From the NCBI GenBank assembly GCA_018266875.1, contig JAFDZR010000013.1, forward strand, positions 48,445 to 112,444: 64,000 bases of DNA. The letters are read 5' to 3'. Positions within the stretch are counted from its first letter, which is position 1. Each line of letters starts with the position of its first letter. Position numbers and translations under genes: made by a program. This DNA comes from Bacteroidota bacterium (GTDB lineage Bacteria; Bacteroidota; Ignavibacteria; Tepidaquicellales; Tepidaquicellaceae). Under the pieces are notes generated by a model that made no database searches, was not told the origin of the DNA, and saw only the letters and a program-made list of their open reading frames with translations. Shown here piece by piece: positions 9,309-17,495 of the stretch.

Positions 9309-10013
9309 TTGAAGAATGCACTAATAACACAGTCAAATTACATTCCGTGGAAAGGATTCTTTGATTCAGTAAATATCGCAGACGAACTGGTGCTGTATGA
9401 CGACATGCAGTTTACCAAAAGAGACTGGAGGAACAGGAACCAGATAAAAACAAAGGACGGTGTAAAGTGGCTGACAGTTCCAGTAGAAGTTAAGGGAAAA
9501 TTTTTTCAGAAGATAAAGGAAACAAGGATAAGCGATCCCGGCTGGGCAAAAAATCACTGGGATATAATAATTCACAATTATTCAAAAGCACCTCACTTCA
9601 GGGATTACAGGGATTTGTTTGAAGAGCTGTATCTCGGGAAAAAATATGAACTGATCAGCGATGTTAACTGCACATTTATAAAAGCAATCTGCGGGATACT
9701 CGGTATTGAAACACACATAAGATGGTCGGACGAGTTTGATCTGCTTGAGGAAAAGACTGACAGACTCGTTGATATATGCAAAAAGCTTGAAGCAACGGAT
9801 TACTATTCCGGACCCGCTGCAAAAGCTTACATGGATGAAAGTAAATTTGAGAAAGAAAATATAAAGGTACATTATTTTGATTACTCGGGGTATCCTGAAT
9901 ACAGACAATTATACGGCGGGTTTACGCATGCAGTGAGCATAATTGATCTTTTGTTCAATGAAGGACCCGAAGCTAAAAACTATATGAAAACATTTAAGAA
10001 AAATGAAAATTAA
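9309..10013 (+). CDS. WbqC-family protein
   Basis: A 234-residue member of the WbqC-like family, found in O-antigen and related loci. The N-terminal ITQSNYIPWKGFFD and LYDDMQFTKRDWRNRNQIKT are the family hallmarks, followed by WLTVPVE. The biochemical reaction of the family is not firmly established as far as I know. Its frequent neighbours are DegT-type aminotransferases and acyltransferases, and both occur here (10003 and 11643), which suggests a role in decorating a 4-amino-4,6-dideoxy sugar. It starts with TTG one base after the previous stop and overlaps the next gene by 11 bases. Confidence 0.85.
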   Translation: MKNALITQSNYIPWKGFFDSVNIADELVLYDDMQFTKRDWRNRNQIKTKDGVKWLTVPVEVKGKFFQKIKETRISDPGWAKNHWDIIIHNYSKAPHFRDYRDLFEELYLGKKYELISDVNCTFIKAICGILGIETHIRWSDEFDLLEEKTDRLVDICKKLEATDYYSGPAAKAYMDESKFEKENIKVHYFDYSGYPEYRQLYGGFTHAVSIIDLLFNEGPEAKNYMKTFKKNEN

Positions 10014-10671
10014 AAAAGTTGTAATTATCGGTAACACGTCAAATGCAAGACTGGCAAAATATTTTTTTACAATAGATTCGGAGTATGAGCCTGCCGCATT
10101 TTCAGTTGACAGTCAGTACATTAAGGGAAATGAGTTCGAAGGTCTGCCCGTTACTCCTTTTGAAGATCTGGAAAAAAATTATCCGCCTTCGGAATACGAA
10201 GCATTTGTGGCAGTCGGCTACACCAATATGAATAAGATCAGGGAGGAGCTTTACAATAAATGCAGGGAAAAAGGTTACACGATGGCAAACTATATAAGTT
10301 CGAGATGTTCCTTCCTTACCCAGTATCCAACCGGTGACAATTGCTTCATACTCGAAGACAACACGATCCAGCCGTTTGTGAAGATTGGCAGCAATGTCGT
10401 GCTCTGGAGCGGGAATCACATCGGTCATGATGTAACGATAGAAGACCATAATTTCATAACTTCGCAGGTTGTTGTGTCGGGATTTGTTACAATAAAGCGT
10501 AACTGTTTTCTCGGAGTGAATGCAACTATCAGGGACGGGATCACAATAGCTCCGGAAACTCTTATCGCGGCGGGAGCAATAATAATGAAAGATACAGTTG
10601 AGAAGGGAGTATATCTTCCTCCGAGATCAACACTCTTTGACAAGAAAAGCGATGAAATCAAAATATCCTGA
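10003..10671 (+). CDS. NeuD/PglD-type hexapeptide-repeat sugar O/N-acyltransferase
   Basis: A 222-residue protein with an N-terminal Rossmann-like segment (KKVVIIGNTSNARLAKYFF) and a C-terminal left-handed beta-helix made of hexapeptide repeats. The motif SGNHIGHDV carries the histidine that acts as the general base in NeuD/PglD enzymes, and LGVNATIRDGITI continues the coils. Family members use acetyl-CoA to acylate a nucleotide-linked amino sugar. Placed between WbqC and the WecE-type aminotransferase, acylation of the product of that aminotransferase is the likeliest role; the UDP-4-amino sugar made by 36729 and 34753 is an alternative. The start overlaps the upstream gene by 11 bases. Confidence 0.83.
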   Translation: MKIKKVVIIGNTSNARLAKYFFTIDSEYEPAAFSVDSQYIKGNEFEGLPVTPFEDLEKNYPPSEYEAFVAVGYTNMNKIREELYNKCREKGYTMANYISSRCSFLTQYPTGDNCFILEDNTIQPFVKIGSNVVLWSGNHIGHDVTIEDHNFITSQVVVSGFVTIKRNCFLGVNATIRDGITIAPETLIAAGAIIMKDTVEKGVYLPPRSTLFDKKSDEIKIS

Positions 10672-10683
10672 AAAAACCAATTA

Positions 10684-11616
10684 ATGGAAAAACAGAACTG
10701 GGAAAAGCTCGGACTGATCTTTGTTCCTGACGGCAGGTCCGACTGGATGCATACGCATGCAATGATGCCTGTTGCAGATCTTAAAGGAGATGATAAAGCA
10801 AGAATATATTTTTCCTCAAGGGATCTCAAAGGCAGATCGCAGGGAGCATTTATAGATGTTGATCTGAATGATCCGTTTAAGATCCTCGGAATAAGCAATG
10901 AGCCGGTACTCAGGCTTGGTCAGCTCGGCGCATTTGATGATGCCGGTATTATGCCGACCTCGGTTGTTGATATTGAAAATAAAAAGTATATGTATTATAA
11001 CGGATGGACTCTCGGAAAGAATGTTCCGTTCTTTTCTTTCAACGGAGCTGCAGTAAGCGAAGACGGCGGAAAAAGTTTCGCTAAAATCTCGAGAGGTCCC
11101 GCTGTTTTATATTCAAATGATATTGATCCTTATTCTACGTTTGCACCTTTTGTGATCAAGGAAGGTGGTAAATTAAAAATGTGGTATGTGTCGCTGATAA
11201 AGTGGACTGAGGAAAAAGGTGAGCTAAGGCATTATTACAATATAAGATATGCAGAATCTGAAGACGGAATTAACTGGGACAGAAAGGGACATGTGTGCAT
11301 AGATTTCAGTAATGATTTTGAATACGCCATAGCCAGACCTTTCGTACTAAAAGAAAGCGGTATATATAAAATGTGGTATTCATACAGGGAAAGCAAAAAG
11401 ATCAAGACATACAGAGTCGGATATGCTGAATCAGCTGACGGCCTGACATGGGAAAGAGCGGATGAAAAAGTTGGTCTTGATGTATCGGAAACAGGCTGGG
11501 ATTCGGAGATGATCGAGTATTCGTTTATTTATGATTTCAAAGGTGAAAGATACATGCTTTATAACGGAAACAGTTTTGGAAAGTCCGGAGTCGGACTTGC
11601 AGTACTGAGAAAATAA
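10684..11616 (+). CDS. Cytoplasmic five-bladed beta-propeller, glycoside-hydrolase-like
   Basis: A 310-residue protein with repeated blade motifs of the GH32/43/68 and GH130 type folds: RIYFSSRDLKGRSQGAFIDVD, YMYYNGWT, KMWYVSL, KMWYSYRES, and two GYAES(x)DG blades followed by W. FDDAGIMPTSV may contribute a catalytic-face aspartate. There is no signal peptide, so unlike a scavenging glycosidase it should work in the cytoplasm. It sits 12 bases after the NeuD-like gene and 26 before wecE, so a role in handling a nucleotide sugar or glycosyl intermediate is suggested. Catalytic residues cannot be assigned with confidence from sequence alone, and a purely binding role is possible. Confidence 0.7.
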   Translation: MEKQNWEKLGLIFVPDGRSDWMHTHAMMPVADLKGDDKARIYFSSRDLKGRSQGAFIDVDLNDPFKILGISNEPVLRLGQLGAFDDAGIMPTSVVDIENKKYMYYNGWTLGKNVPFFSFNGAAVSEDGGKSFAKISRGPAVLYSNDIDPYSTFAPFVIKEGGKLKMWYVSLIKWTEEKGELRHYYNIRYAESEDGINWDRKGHVCIDFSNDFEYAIARPFVLKESGIYKMWYSYRESKKIKTYRVGYAESADGLTWERADEKVGLDVSETGWDSEMIEYSFIYDFKGERYMLYNGNSFGKSGVGLAVLRK

Positions 11617-11642
11617 CGGGAAAATATTTCAATTTATAAAAC

Positions 11643-12788
11643 TTGGGAAAAGAAAAAAAACATATCGGATTCAACAAACCTTATCTGACCGGTAAGGAAA
11701 CTGAATATATATTAGAGTCAGTGAAATCAAGAAAGATATCAGGTGACGGATTATTCACTAAGAAGTGTCATGAATTTTTTGAGAAAAGATTTGGATTTAA
11801 GAAAGTTCTGCTTACCACTTCATGCACTGACGCGCTTGAAATGGCTGCGATACTAATAGACACAAAAGAAGGAGATGAAATTATCGTTCCGGCATATACT
11901 TTCGTTTCTTCTGCAAATGCATTTGTGCTAAGAGGAGCGAGAATTATTTTCTGTGACAGCGAAGATGAAACTCCGAACATAGACATAAAGAAGATCGAAA
12001 AACTTTTAACGCCGAAAACCAAAGCAGTTGTAGTTGTGCATTATGCGGGTATAGCTGTTGACATGGATCCGCTCATTGAACTTTCGAGAAAACATAATTT
12101 TTTCATTATCGAAGATGCAGCTCATTCCATTGATTCATATTACAAGGGCAGACCACTTGGTTCGCTGGGTCATCTCGCCGCTTTCTCATTTCATGAAACC
12201 AAAAATGTAATATCAGGCGAAGGCGGAATGATTGTGATAAATGATGAAAGGTTTTCCGGAAGAGCTGAGATCATCAGGGAAAAGGGAACTAACCGTTCGG
12301 CTTTTTTCAGAGGCGAAGTTGATAAATACGGATGGGTTGATATCGGTTCCTCATTTCTGCCTTCAGACATACTGGCGGCATTCCTGTTCGCGCAGCTTGA
12401 AAATCTTGACGATATTCAGAATAAAAGAAAATATATCTGGAATTATTATTTTAACAAGCTGATGCCTTTAAAAGAAAAAGGACTTTTCAAATATTCATTC
12501 ATTCCGGAATACGCAACCAATAATGCACATATGTTCTTTATTGAATGCAGAAATGAAAAAGAAAGGGGAGAACTGATCTCTTATCTGAAGGAGAATGGCG
12601 TTTACGCTGTGTTTCATTATCTCTCTCTGAATGAAAGTCCATACTACAGAGACAAGTGTGATCAGGCAGAAATGACAAATTCAGACAGATACACTGACTG
12701 TCTGCTGAGACTCCCTATGTATTATGAACTGTCCGACGAAGACCTTGAATACGTGACAGATCATATTTTTGAATTTTATAAAAACTGA
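11643..12788 (+). CDS. wecE: WecE-type dTDP-4-amino-4,6-dideoxygalactose transaminase
   Basis: A 381-residue PLP enzyme of the DegT/DnrJ/EryC1/StrS family that closely follows E. coli WecE (RffA). Matching stretches include KVLLTTSCTDALEMAAIL, EIIVPAYTFVSSANAFVLRGA, VVVHYAGIAVDMD, IIREKGTNRS and VFHYLSL. The PLP-binding lysine is K187 in SFHETKN. WecE transfers an amino group from glutamate to C4 of TDP-4-keto-6-deoxyglucose, giving TDP-4-amino-4,6-dideoxygalactose. The RmlA/RmlB enzymes that make its substrate are not in the window. It starts at a TTG, 26 bases after the propeller gene, and overlaps the next gene by 20 bases. The alternative WecE-related specificities (for example towards the 4-epimer) cannot be excluded. 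Confidence 0.9.
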   Translation: MGKEKKHIGFNKPYLTGKETEYILESVKSRKISGDGLFTKKCHEFFEKRFGFKKVLLTTSCTDALEMAAILIDTKEGDEIIVPAYTFVSSANAFVLRGARIIFCDSEDETPNIDIKKIEKLLTPKTKAVVVVHYAGIAVDMDPLIELSRKHNFFIIEDAAHSIDSYYKGRPLGSLGHLAAFSFHETKNVISGEGGMIVINDERFSGRAEIIREKGTNRSAFFRGEVDKYGWVDIGSSFLPSDILAAFLFAQLENLDDIQNKRKYIWNYYFNKLMPLKEKGLFKYSFIPEYATNNAHMFFIECRNEKERGELISYLKENGVYAVFHYLSLNESPYYRDKCDQAEMTNSDRYTDCLLRLPMYYELSDEDLEYVTDHIFEFYKN

Positions 12789-14229
12789 ACTGAACAGACT
12801 AATAAAATTATATAACTCCACAGGCAGAACAGGAAACATCATCCTTCTGATACTTCTCATTATATCAGGAATCCTTAACCGAATGTTCATGGTAGTAAAG
12901 TACCATGAAGCGGATTACATTATAGAAATTGTCCTGATATTCCTTGCATACATTTTGGTCAAAAAACTTCTCAGGAGAAATGATCAGTCTTTCAGTAACC
13001 GGAAGGTCAAATTATTCAGGTTCATTTTATTCATGGGTATTGCATTGAGGATCCTGTTCGGGATTCATGATGTAATTAACAGACCTGTTCAGGACAGCGA
13101 TTATGAAAAGCATGAGAAACTGGGAAAAAGACTTGCCGAGGAAGGAGAGTTCTATGATTTTGCAGGAGTGGAATTAAGGAATTTCAGACAGCCCGGACTG
13201 CCGCTTATTTTCGCAGGCGGTTTGAAGATTTATGACCATCCAGTTACATATTCCATAATTATGATACTGTTTTCATTCGGAGTATTGATCGCAGGATATT
13301 TTATTTTCAGGGATCTGGATAACATAGCTTCATTTCTAATTTTTACATATCTGAGCATTTCGCCGAACATGCTCTTCATGGCTTCGAATTCAAATACGCA
13401 GCTTTCTTTCTTTTTCTTTTTACTAATACTGTTCCTGGTATTGAAGAATTTCAAAGGCAGAACATATGAACTGATTATAATAGGAGCGCTGCTGGCGGCT
13501 GAGATGTATATAAGGTTTAATTTCTTCATGATCTTTCTCCTTCTTCCGTTCTTTATTGAAACATACAGGGACAAGAAAATTATTTTCGGAGCGGGGAAAT
13601 TTGCGGTTGTATTTGCCGCATTCCTGCTGTTTTATTCTCCGTGGATTTACAGAAATTATCTTACATACGGAACCATAAGGTTAATGCCTACTACGGGACT
13701 TGGTCTTTACAGTACGAACATTACAACTGATCCGAAAAAAGTCGGTGATTACAACGGCGTCCCTGATTCTGTTTTAAAGAAATACAGCAATCTCAGCGAA
13801 ATGGAATTTGACGAAGCTCTGAAAAAGGAAACGCTGGATTTTGTAAAACAGCATCCAATGGTTTATGTGGAGGGAATACCTTTTAAGATCATGAAATATT
13901 CCGGCAGACAGGACTGGACTATTGGATATTTTTTTCAGTTTACGGAATACAAAGGTGATATTATAACTGAAACGATATTCCAGTCAGCTGAAAATTTTCT
14001 GATATGGCTGATTCTGTTTTACTCTTTATTTTATTTGTTTAAAATAAAAAAACCGGGACCGCTGGCGGTATATATTCTCTGGGCTTATCTTATTTATTCA
14101 GTTGTACTTATACCAATTTCTGAAACGAGATCACGATACAACTTTCCATATATATTATTCCCGTTAATAGCCCTTTCACTGAATGAAAGGAAAAATTCAA
14201 AGGAGGATAAACAGACCGATGCCGGGTAA
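12769..14229 (+). CDS. Multi-pass membrane protein, GT-C-like glycosyltransferase
   Basis: A 486-residue inner-membrane protein with about eleven hydrophobic segments. After two N-terminal segments comes a likely periplasmic loop with DSDYEKHEKLGKRLAEEGEF and RQPGLPL, which fits the pattern of acidic residues followed by a proline motif in GT39/PMT-type GT-C enzymes. A soluble insertion lies at about residues 300-390. GT-C enzymes use polyprenyl-phosphate sugars on the periplasmic side; the DPM-type enzyme at 8384 could supply one. The TTG start overlaps wecE by 20 bases, and the 3' end overlaps the downstream deacetylase by 11 bases. A polymerase or flippase role is less likely from the motif but not excluded. 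Confidence 0.68.
   Translation: MNFIKTELNRLIKLYNSTGRTGNIILLILLIISGILNRMFMVVKYHEADYIIEIVLIFLAYILVKKLLRRNDQSFSNRKVKLFRFILFMGIALRILFGIHDVINRPVQDSDYEKHEKLGKRLAEEGEFYDFAGVELRNFRQPGLPLIFAGGLKIYDHPVTYSIIMILFSFGVLIAGYFIFRDLDNIASFLIFTYLSISPNMLFMASNSNTQLSFFFFLLILFLVLKNFKGRTYELIIIGALLAAEMYIRFNFFMIFLLLPFFIETYRDKKIIFGAGKFAVVFAAFLLFYSPWIYRNYLTYGTIRLMPTTGLGLYSTNITTDPKKVGDYNGVPDSVLKKYSNLSEMEFDEALKKETLDFVKQHPMVYVEGIPFKIMKYSGRQDWTIGYFFQFTEYKGDIITETIFQSAENFLIWLILFYSLFYLFKIKKPGPLAVYILWAYLIYSVVLIPISETRSRYNFPYILFPLIALSLNERKNSKEDKQTDAG
14201..14206 (+). promoter_or_regulatory. Shine-Dalgarno sequence AGGAGG for the 14219 gene
   Basis: A perfect AGGAGG (preceded by AA) lies 12 bases before the ATG at 14219, inside the end of the upstream gene. 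Strong ribosome binding sites are rare in this locus. It supports 14219 rather than the upstream in-frame ATG at 14183 as the start. Confidence 0.6.
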
Positions 14230-15097
14230 GCTGCTTATCATATGGGATTTTGATACAGCAATAGGGCAGATTAATTCCACTATGCCGTATAATTTCAGAT
14301 ATGATCCTATTTATGAAGAGATAGAAAATGTTGATTACATTTTAAACAGGGCTCACATTGAAGACATCAGGATGACTTTTGCCTGTGTGGGATTTGCCGG
14401 CGAATCAGGAGTATTCCCGTTTAACATACCCGATATTATAAGCAAGATCTCAATCAGAGGTCATGAGATCGCTTCACATTCCTGGAAGCACGAATGGTTT
14501 CCTTATCTGAACGAAAAGCAGATCTACAGATCGCTTGAAAGAAGCAAACAGACTCTTGAATCATGTCTTGGTCCGGGAGAGAAAGTTTCAGGATTTGTTC
14601 CGCCTCACAGCAGACCAATGAGCTGGCTGAAAAAATATTCCGTTAGTCTCGGGGACAGAGGTCTTTATCCGTTTCATAAGGGAAGCGACATAGGATATAT
14701 AATAAAAGAACTTGGAAAATTAAATTACAGATGGTGCAGGGTTTTACCAAAGTACAAACCGGTCTGGGAAAAAATAAAAGGAAATCAAAGCGATGACTCC
14801 GTGTTTTTTCCGGTATGGGAAACTCACGACAATATAGTCTGCGTGCCTTCTCATTATAACGGATTTGATAAAGCTGCAATTGATTTTGTCAAAGAGGCAG
14901 TAAAAAGGAATGAGACAGCGGTAATAAGCGGACATCCTGCAGGACTCAGCAGAGATAAAGAAGAGAGCAGGGAATATTTTGACAGATTCATTGACAAAGC
15001 GGTTCAGCTCAGAGATGTAGAAGGACTTGAGATACTTACGGTTCAGGAGCATATTTTAAAAAATCTTTCCTTAACGGAAAAGAAAACGGAGAATTGA
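14219..15097 (+). CDS. NodB-type polysaccharide deacetylase family protein
   Basis: A 292-residue protein with NodB features: LLIIWDFDTAIG provides the first aspartate motif, GHEIASHSWKHEW is the HSxxH metal-ligand motif preceded by the usual GHE, and GFVPPHSRP resembles the third motif. No signal peptide is visible, so it probably acts in the cytoplasm on a nucleotide- or lipid-linked sugar. I chose the ATG at 14219 because an AGGAGG lies upstream and the protein core begins there; an ATG at 14183 is in frame. The gene is the second NodB-like member of the locus (the other is at 1185), and the two are only distantly alike. Substrate unknown. Confidence 0.78.
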   Translation: MPGKLLIIWDFDTAIGQINSTMPYNFRYDPIYEEIENVDYILNRAHIEDIRMTFACVGFAGESGVFPFNIPDIISKISIRGHEIASHSWKHEWFPYLNEKQIYRSLERSKQTLESCLGPGEKVSGFVPPHSRPMSWLKKYSVSLGDRGLYPFHKGSDIGYIIKELGKLNYRWCRVLPKYKPVWEKIKGNQSDDSVFFPVWETHDNIVCVPSHYNGFDKAAIDFVKEAVKRNETAVISGHPAGLSRDKEESREYFDRFIDKAVQLRDVEGLEILTVQEHILKNLSLTEKKTEN

Positions 15098-15140
15098 AAT
15101 AAATATTCACATCACTCCATACAGCGATCACCTTGTAAAA

Positions 15141-16109
15141 ATGCATGAAGAGTTTTCACTTAAAGTCTGGCCGGGTAAAAGGCGCAGGCGGGTTGAAAAA
15201 TACAACCGGTGGAAATTCAGAGGAAAAGAAAAAGGAGATGTCAGCGGATTGCTTCTTGCCGTAAGCGACGGAAAGGTGATCGGTCAGGCAGGGCTGATCC
15301 CCGTTAAACTGAAATACGGAAATCATATCTATGACGCTCAGTGGACATGCGACCTTATTGTAGATCCGGACCTAAGGAATAAGGGAATAGGTCATATGCT
15401 GCTCGAAGAAGGAATGAAAAGAGACATGATCACTTTGGGAAATAATCCGAGTCCCGGCGCAGAGAAACTGATGCTTTCAAAAGGATTTAAAGCCGTTAAG
15501 TCCGCAAGGAACATGTTCTTCCCGCTGGATCCGTCACATCTGATTAGCTGGATACTGCCTTCAAAGCTGAAATTTATTTCAGGGTTTTCCGGAAGCATTC
15601 TGAAACATTTTTTTAACATTAAAAAAAACAGGATATTGAAATCCGAATCTGAATTCAGTAAATGCAGCACCGAAGAAGCTGCGGAAAATATTTTGTATTG
15701 TCAGTCAAAAAAAATTCAGCCGGAAATAGTTCATGATATTGAGTTTCTAAAATGGAGGGTGGAAGGGATCGAAAATTATTCCCACAGACTTGATTCTATG
15801 ATAAAGGGAAAAAAGAATTTTGCCGTACATTCGCATTTCCTTCCCTATTATAATGTCTATGACTGGTATTGTGAAGATGAAAAAACATTCCTTGAAATGA
15901 TCGCGGAAGTTTTCGTATCAGCTCTGGATGCAGGAGCGAAGACAATCCAGATAATGGCAAACAGCTCCGTGGAGGAATCTTTCCTTAAAAACGCAGGATT
16001 TATTAAAGCAAGGAATACGGAAACAGTAATACAATACTCTCCGTCCAAATGCATAGACAGCGCCGACTATTTTTATTTTTCACTGTATGACACTGACATT
16101 AATCTTTAA
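15141..16109 (+). CDS. GNAT-family acyltransferase
   Basis: A 322-residue protein whose first half has GNAT features: LLAVSDGKVIGQAGLIPV, then the acetyl-CoA-binding motif DLIVDPDLRNKGIGHMLLEEG with RNKGIG as the pyrophosphate loop. The second half (about residues 125-322) is a further alpha/beta region with no motif that I recognise. In E. coli the GNAT protein WecD acetylates the product of WecE, and a comparable pairing with the wecE gene upstream is possible. The frame is open upstream to about 15075 and encodes a plausible beginning (INIHITPYSDHLVK), but the only initiator there would be ATT at 15093. The annotated ATG may therefore be an internal methionine (see findings). Confidence 0.72.
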   Translation: MHEEFSLKVWPGKRRRRVEKYNRWKFRGKEKGDVSGLLLAVSDGKVIGQAGLIPVKLKYGNHIYDAQWTCDLIVDPDLRNKGIGHMLLEEGMKRDMITLGNNPSPGAEKLMLSKGFKAVKSARNMFFPLDPSHLISWILPSKLKFISGFSGSILKHFFNIKKNRILKSESEFSKCSTEEAAENILYCQSKKIQPEIVHDIEFLKWRVEGIENYSHRLDSMIKGKKNFAVHSHFLPYYNVYDWYCEDEKTFLEMIAEVFVSALDAGAKTIQIMANSSVEESFLKNAGFIKARNTETVIQYSPSKCIDSADYFYFSLYDTDINL

Positions 16110-16124
16110 CAATCTGCTGACTGT

Positions 16125-17495
16125 TTGAAAGCATTCAGAAATTTTAAAATAATTAAGTATCTTAATCCCGGATGGTATTTTAATCTGATGCCTGAAAGCA
16201 GCTCAACATTTTCTGTCTGCTGCTTTAATTCAGACGTAATGAAAATCCCCGATAAGTATGAAAATGTGGTTTTTCCCGACAGCAGATTCACAAGTAAATC
16301 CGCAATAGACCTTGATGCCGGATTTCAGGCATGGAACAGAGGTGTGATGCTTAAGTCTGAGAATATCTCCGCAGAAAAACTTGATAATAAAGAGAGTATC
16401 AATACAAAAGATGAATATATCTTTATCAGAAAATATTATAAGCGTCACAGAGTATATTATTACCTGATAAAGAACCTGCTGAGTTTTCATAATCCTTTTA
16501 AAGAGCTTAATGCATTTTTCTCAACAAGGAAAATCGAACGAGCTGAATTAATTAAGCCGCATCTGGAATATGAGGATTACGGAGAATTTGATTCACAGCT
16601 TGTTAAGAATTACCCTAAGGTTTCCGTTATTATCCCGACGCTTAACAGATATGAATATCTAAGGGATGTCTTAAGGGATCTTGAACAGCAGGATTATAAG
16701 AATTTTGAAGTGGTGATAGCTGATCAGACAGATGATCCGGATAAGGAATTTTACAGTGAGTTCGCTCTTGATCTGAAACTGATTTTCCAGAAAGACAAGG
16801 GACAGTGGCTTGCAAGGAATGAAGCTGCGAGGAAATGCAAAGGTGATTTCTTTTTATTCTTTGATGATGACTCGAGAGTGAATAAAGACTGGATACGCGA
16901 ACATTTGAAAGGACTGGATTATTTTAACGCTGATATTTCTGCAGGAGTATCGCTTTCGACAGTAGGGGATAAAGTTCCTGAGAATTACAGTTTCTTCAGA
17001 TGGGCTGATCAGTTTGATTCAGGAAATGCGATGGTAAAAAGAAAAGTCTTTGAAAAGACCGGAATGTTTGACAGGCAGTTTGATAAAATGAGAATGGGTG
17101 ACGGTGAATTCGGCTTAAGGGCTTATCTCGGAGGATTCATGAGTATATCTCATCCGTATGCGAAAAGGATTCATCTCAAGGTTGGCTCGGGCGGATTGAG
17201 GCAGATGGGATCATGGGATGCATTCAGACCTAAGAATTTTTTTTCACCGAGACCTATACCGAGCGTGCTTTATCTTTACAGAAAATATTATCCTGCTGAT
17301 TTTGTAAGGAATGCGGTGCTGATAGGAATTCTACCTTCACTTATTCCTTATAAATGGAAAGGTAAAAAATATTTATATCCGCTGGGTGTTTTGCTTGCTG
17401 TGTTTTTTTTACCTGTGCTGCTTATTCAGCTCAGGATCTCGTGGAAAAGATCAACTGAAATGTTAAAGGAAGGTGACAGGATTGAGTGGCTTTAG
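16125..17495 (+). CDS. GT2-family glycosyltransferase with a long N-terminal extension
   Basis: A 456-residue protein. Residues 1 to about 160 contain no domain that I recognise. From about residue 165 a GT2 domain begins with VSVIIPTLNR, followed by VVIADQTDD and the donor-site motif FFDDDSRVNKDW. FRWADQFDSGNAMVKRKVF and GDGEFGLRAYL match the acceptor-side motifs. A hydrophobic segment near the C-terminus (LGVLLAVFFLPVLLIQ) may associate it with the membrane. It starts at a TTG 15 bases after the GNAT gene and overlaps the next gene by about 14 bases. Specificity unknown. Confidence 0.82.
   Translation: MKAFRNFKIIKYLNPGWYFNLMPESSSTFSVCCFNSDVMKIPDKYENVVFPDSRFTSKSAIDLDAGFQAWNRGVMLKSENISAEKLDNKESINTKDEYIFIRKYYKRHRVYYYLIKNLLSFHNPFKELNAFFSTRKIERAELIKPHLEYEDYGEFDSQLVKNYPKVSVIIPTLNRYEYLRDVLRDLEQQDYKNFEVVIADQTDDPDKEFYSEFALDLKLIFQKDKGQWLARNEAARKCKGDFFLFFDDDSRVNKDWIREHLKGLDYFNADISAGVSLSTVGDKVPENYSFFRWADQFDSGNAMVKRKVFEKTGMFDRQFDKMRMGDGEFGLRAYLGGFMSISHPYAKRIHLKVGSGGLRQMGSWDAFRPKNFFSPRPIPSVLYLYRKYYPADFVRNAVLIGILPSLIPYKWKGKKYLYPLGVLLAVFFLPVLLIQLRISWKRSTEMLKEGDRIEWL

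Noticed and set aside
10425..10898. 157-codon open frame on the minus strand
   Set aside because: It runs across the end of the NeuD-like gene and the start of the propeller gene, both well supported on the plus strand.
12769..14229. Reading the 12769 membrane protein as the missing Wzx flippase
   Set aside because: The acidic first loop followed by RQPGLPL and the large soluble insertion are GT-C-like and do not match the even 12-14 helix layout of Wzx.
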